From NCBI GenBank assembly GCA_017381475.1, contig JAFOCD010000131.1:1-43811 (forward strand): a stretch of DNA of 43,811 nucleotides, given 5' to 3'. The notes under the pieces were generated by a model that was given only the letters and a program-made list of their open reading frames with translations, had not been told where the DNA came from and did not search any database. A program made the position numbers and the translations under genes. The stretch is from Bacteroidaceae bacterium (GTDB lineage: Bacteria > Bacteroidota > Bacteroidia > Bacteroidales > Bacteroidaceae). Within the stretch, counting starts at the first letter, position 1. Each line of letters opens with the position of its first letter. Below, one piece after another: positions 43,192-43,811 of the stretch.

Positions 43192-43811
43192 ATGAAAAAA
43201 TTTCTTACGGCAATTACAGCAGCGTTTGTGACGGCTATGGGCATTTCTTCTGTGCCTGCACTTTCAGCAGGTACGCCAATGGATTTTACAGGCGATGAGC
43301 GTGTTGATGTTTACGACCTGATTTGTGCAAGAAAAAGCGGTCTTGAAGCGGAAAAACTCAATCTTATGGCGGATTTTCTCCTTGGAGTCGGTGACGGCTA
43401 TAAAGATGAGGAAATCGGGGATATTCCCAATGATTTCACCATAGACGAAAGCTGTATTCTTGAACCGAAAGGCACGATACATACAGGTGACGGTACATAT
43501 TACGGCGGCGGATACGTTGGCGGCTGTGCAATGCTTGACCCCGTTTCTACCGATTACTGGATTGTAGCGATGAACCTTGCTGACTACAATGATGCACAGC
43601 TTGCAGGTGCTTATCTTGAAGTTACAGGTGAGCTTGGCACAATAAATATGCTTGTTACGGATTTGCTCCCCGAGGGCAAAAAAGGCGACCTTGACCTGTA
43701 CGTTGACGCATTTCCGCTTATAGCACCAAAGGAAAAGGGCAGAGTTCCCGTATCGTGGAAGATTATTCCCCTTGATACAGCGGAAAATGCAGCTGTGTGC
43801 TATAAATGGAA
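43192..43811 (+). CDS. Secreted dockerin-expansin protein, 3' end missing
   Basis: 206 residues are present. Signal peptide ~1-26 (ends LSAGTP). A dockerin module follows: Ca2+ loop DFTGDERVDVYD at 31-42, with acidic/polar ligands at positions 1, 3, 5, 9 and 12, then a shortened second half (KLNLMADFLLG). A linker leads to a bacterial expansin (EXLX, double-psi beta-barrel) domain from ~97: TGDGTYYGGGYVGGCAMLDP, then GAYLEVTGELG, VTDLLPEG (the conserved Asp at 157) and VPVSWKIIPLD. This matches Bacillus EXLX1 in order. Expansins loosen plant cell wall; the dockerin would place it on a cellulosome. Cellulosomal Ruminococcus or Clostridium is the likely source. The second expansin domain lies beyond the window. 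Confidence 0.82.
   Translation, partial: MKKFLTAITAAFVTAMGISSVPALSAGTPMDFTGDERVDVYDLICARKSGLEAEKLNLMADFLLGVGDGYKDEEIGDIPNDFTIDESCILEPKGTIHTGDGTYYGGGYVGGCAMLDPVSTDYWIVAMNLADYNDAQLAGAYLEVTGELGTINMLVTDLLPEGKKGDLDLYVDAFPLIAPKEKGRVPVSWKIIPLDTAENAAVCYKW

Noticed and set aside
1..43811. CRISPR arrays, insertion sequences, phage or defence genes
   Set aside because: No regularly spaced repeats, transposase, integrase, Cas, restriction or toxin-antitoxin motifs were seen in any frame I examined.

Overview
Most of this window (about 1-42,990) is chromosome of an uncultured member of the Bacteroidales. The evidence is the gene set: the lipoprotein-type TamL with TamB, PorQ of the type IX secretion system, TonB, the DAHP synthase/type II chorismate mutase fusion, multi-repeat DUF349 and DUF3332 proteins, and a LytS/LytTR pair. 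Starts are not preceded by clear Shine-Dalgarno sequences, and most transcription units begin at the Bacteroidetes sigma-ABfr promoter (TTTG/TTG, about 19-20 nt, TAnnTTTG). The last ~770 bases (about 43,030-43,811) look like different DNA. They hold the tail of a clostridial-type purM, a GGAG ribosome binding site, and a secreted protein joining a dockerin to a bacterial expansin, as expected of a cellulolytic Ruminococcus. The most economical reading is a metagenome contig from gut or rumen that was mis-joined at a repeat-rich spot near 42,990-43,045.

Layout. 1-510: end of a DUF1566/C-type-lectin-like protein. 596-7518 (-): tamB-tamL. 7745-9869 (+): lipoprotein cyclophilin and an M16 peptidase. 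9911-10205 (-): two identical tRNA-Glu(CTC) and tRNA-Ser(GCT). 10444-12318 (-): DUF349 protein. 12494-15869 (-): rsmA-mgtE-esterase. 16015-18465 (+): flippase-like membrane protein and the first pepD. 18669-20949 (+): DUF3332 lipoprotein, then meaB-fthC. 21000-24576 (-): porQ-cmk-ispH-pfkA. 24849-25589 (+): tonB. 25654-31323 (+): tightly packed run of polyprenyl synthase, an unknown helical protein, tatD, DAHP synthase/chorismate mutase, and a binding-protein/permease pair without its ATPase. 31331-32596 (-): TetR regulator and RluA-type synthase behind an operator-like palindrome. 32807-32878 (+): initiator tRNA. 33096-34514 (+): aspA. 34591-35459 (-): small membrane protein and OmpH/Skp. 35652-38607 (+): second pepD and a beta-helix lipoprotein. 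38671-39144 (-): rlmH. 39247-42037 (+): nadC, then a histidine kinase and LytTR regulator. 42146-42613 (-): guanine deaminase. 42721-42981: intergenic REP/cloverleaf-like palindromic element. 42988-43811: junction and foreign genes.

How the genes fit together. Much of the window is housekeeping: rRNA modification (rsmA, rlmH, rluA-like), folate, isoprenoid, nucleotide, NAD and aromatic biosynthesis, glycolysis, and peptide and aspartate catabolism suited to an anaerobic gut fermenter. A second theme is the envelope: TamL/TamB, OmpH/Skp, PorQ, TonB and several lipoproteins. No phage, CRISPR array, insertion sequence, restriction system or classical defence island was seen. The less ordinary items are the structured repeat at 42,721-42,981, the cross-phylum junction with a dockerin-expansin, the possible diversity-generating variable region at the left edge, a TetR promoter/operator, and an ABC importer pair without its ATPase.
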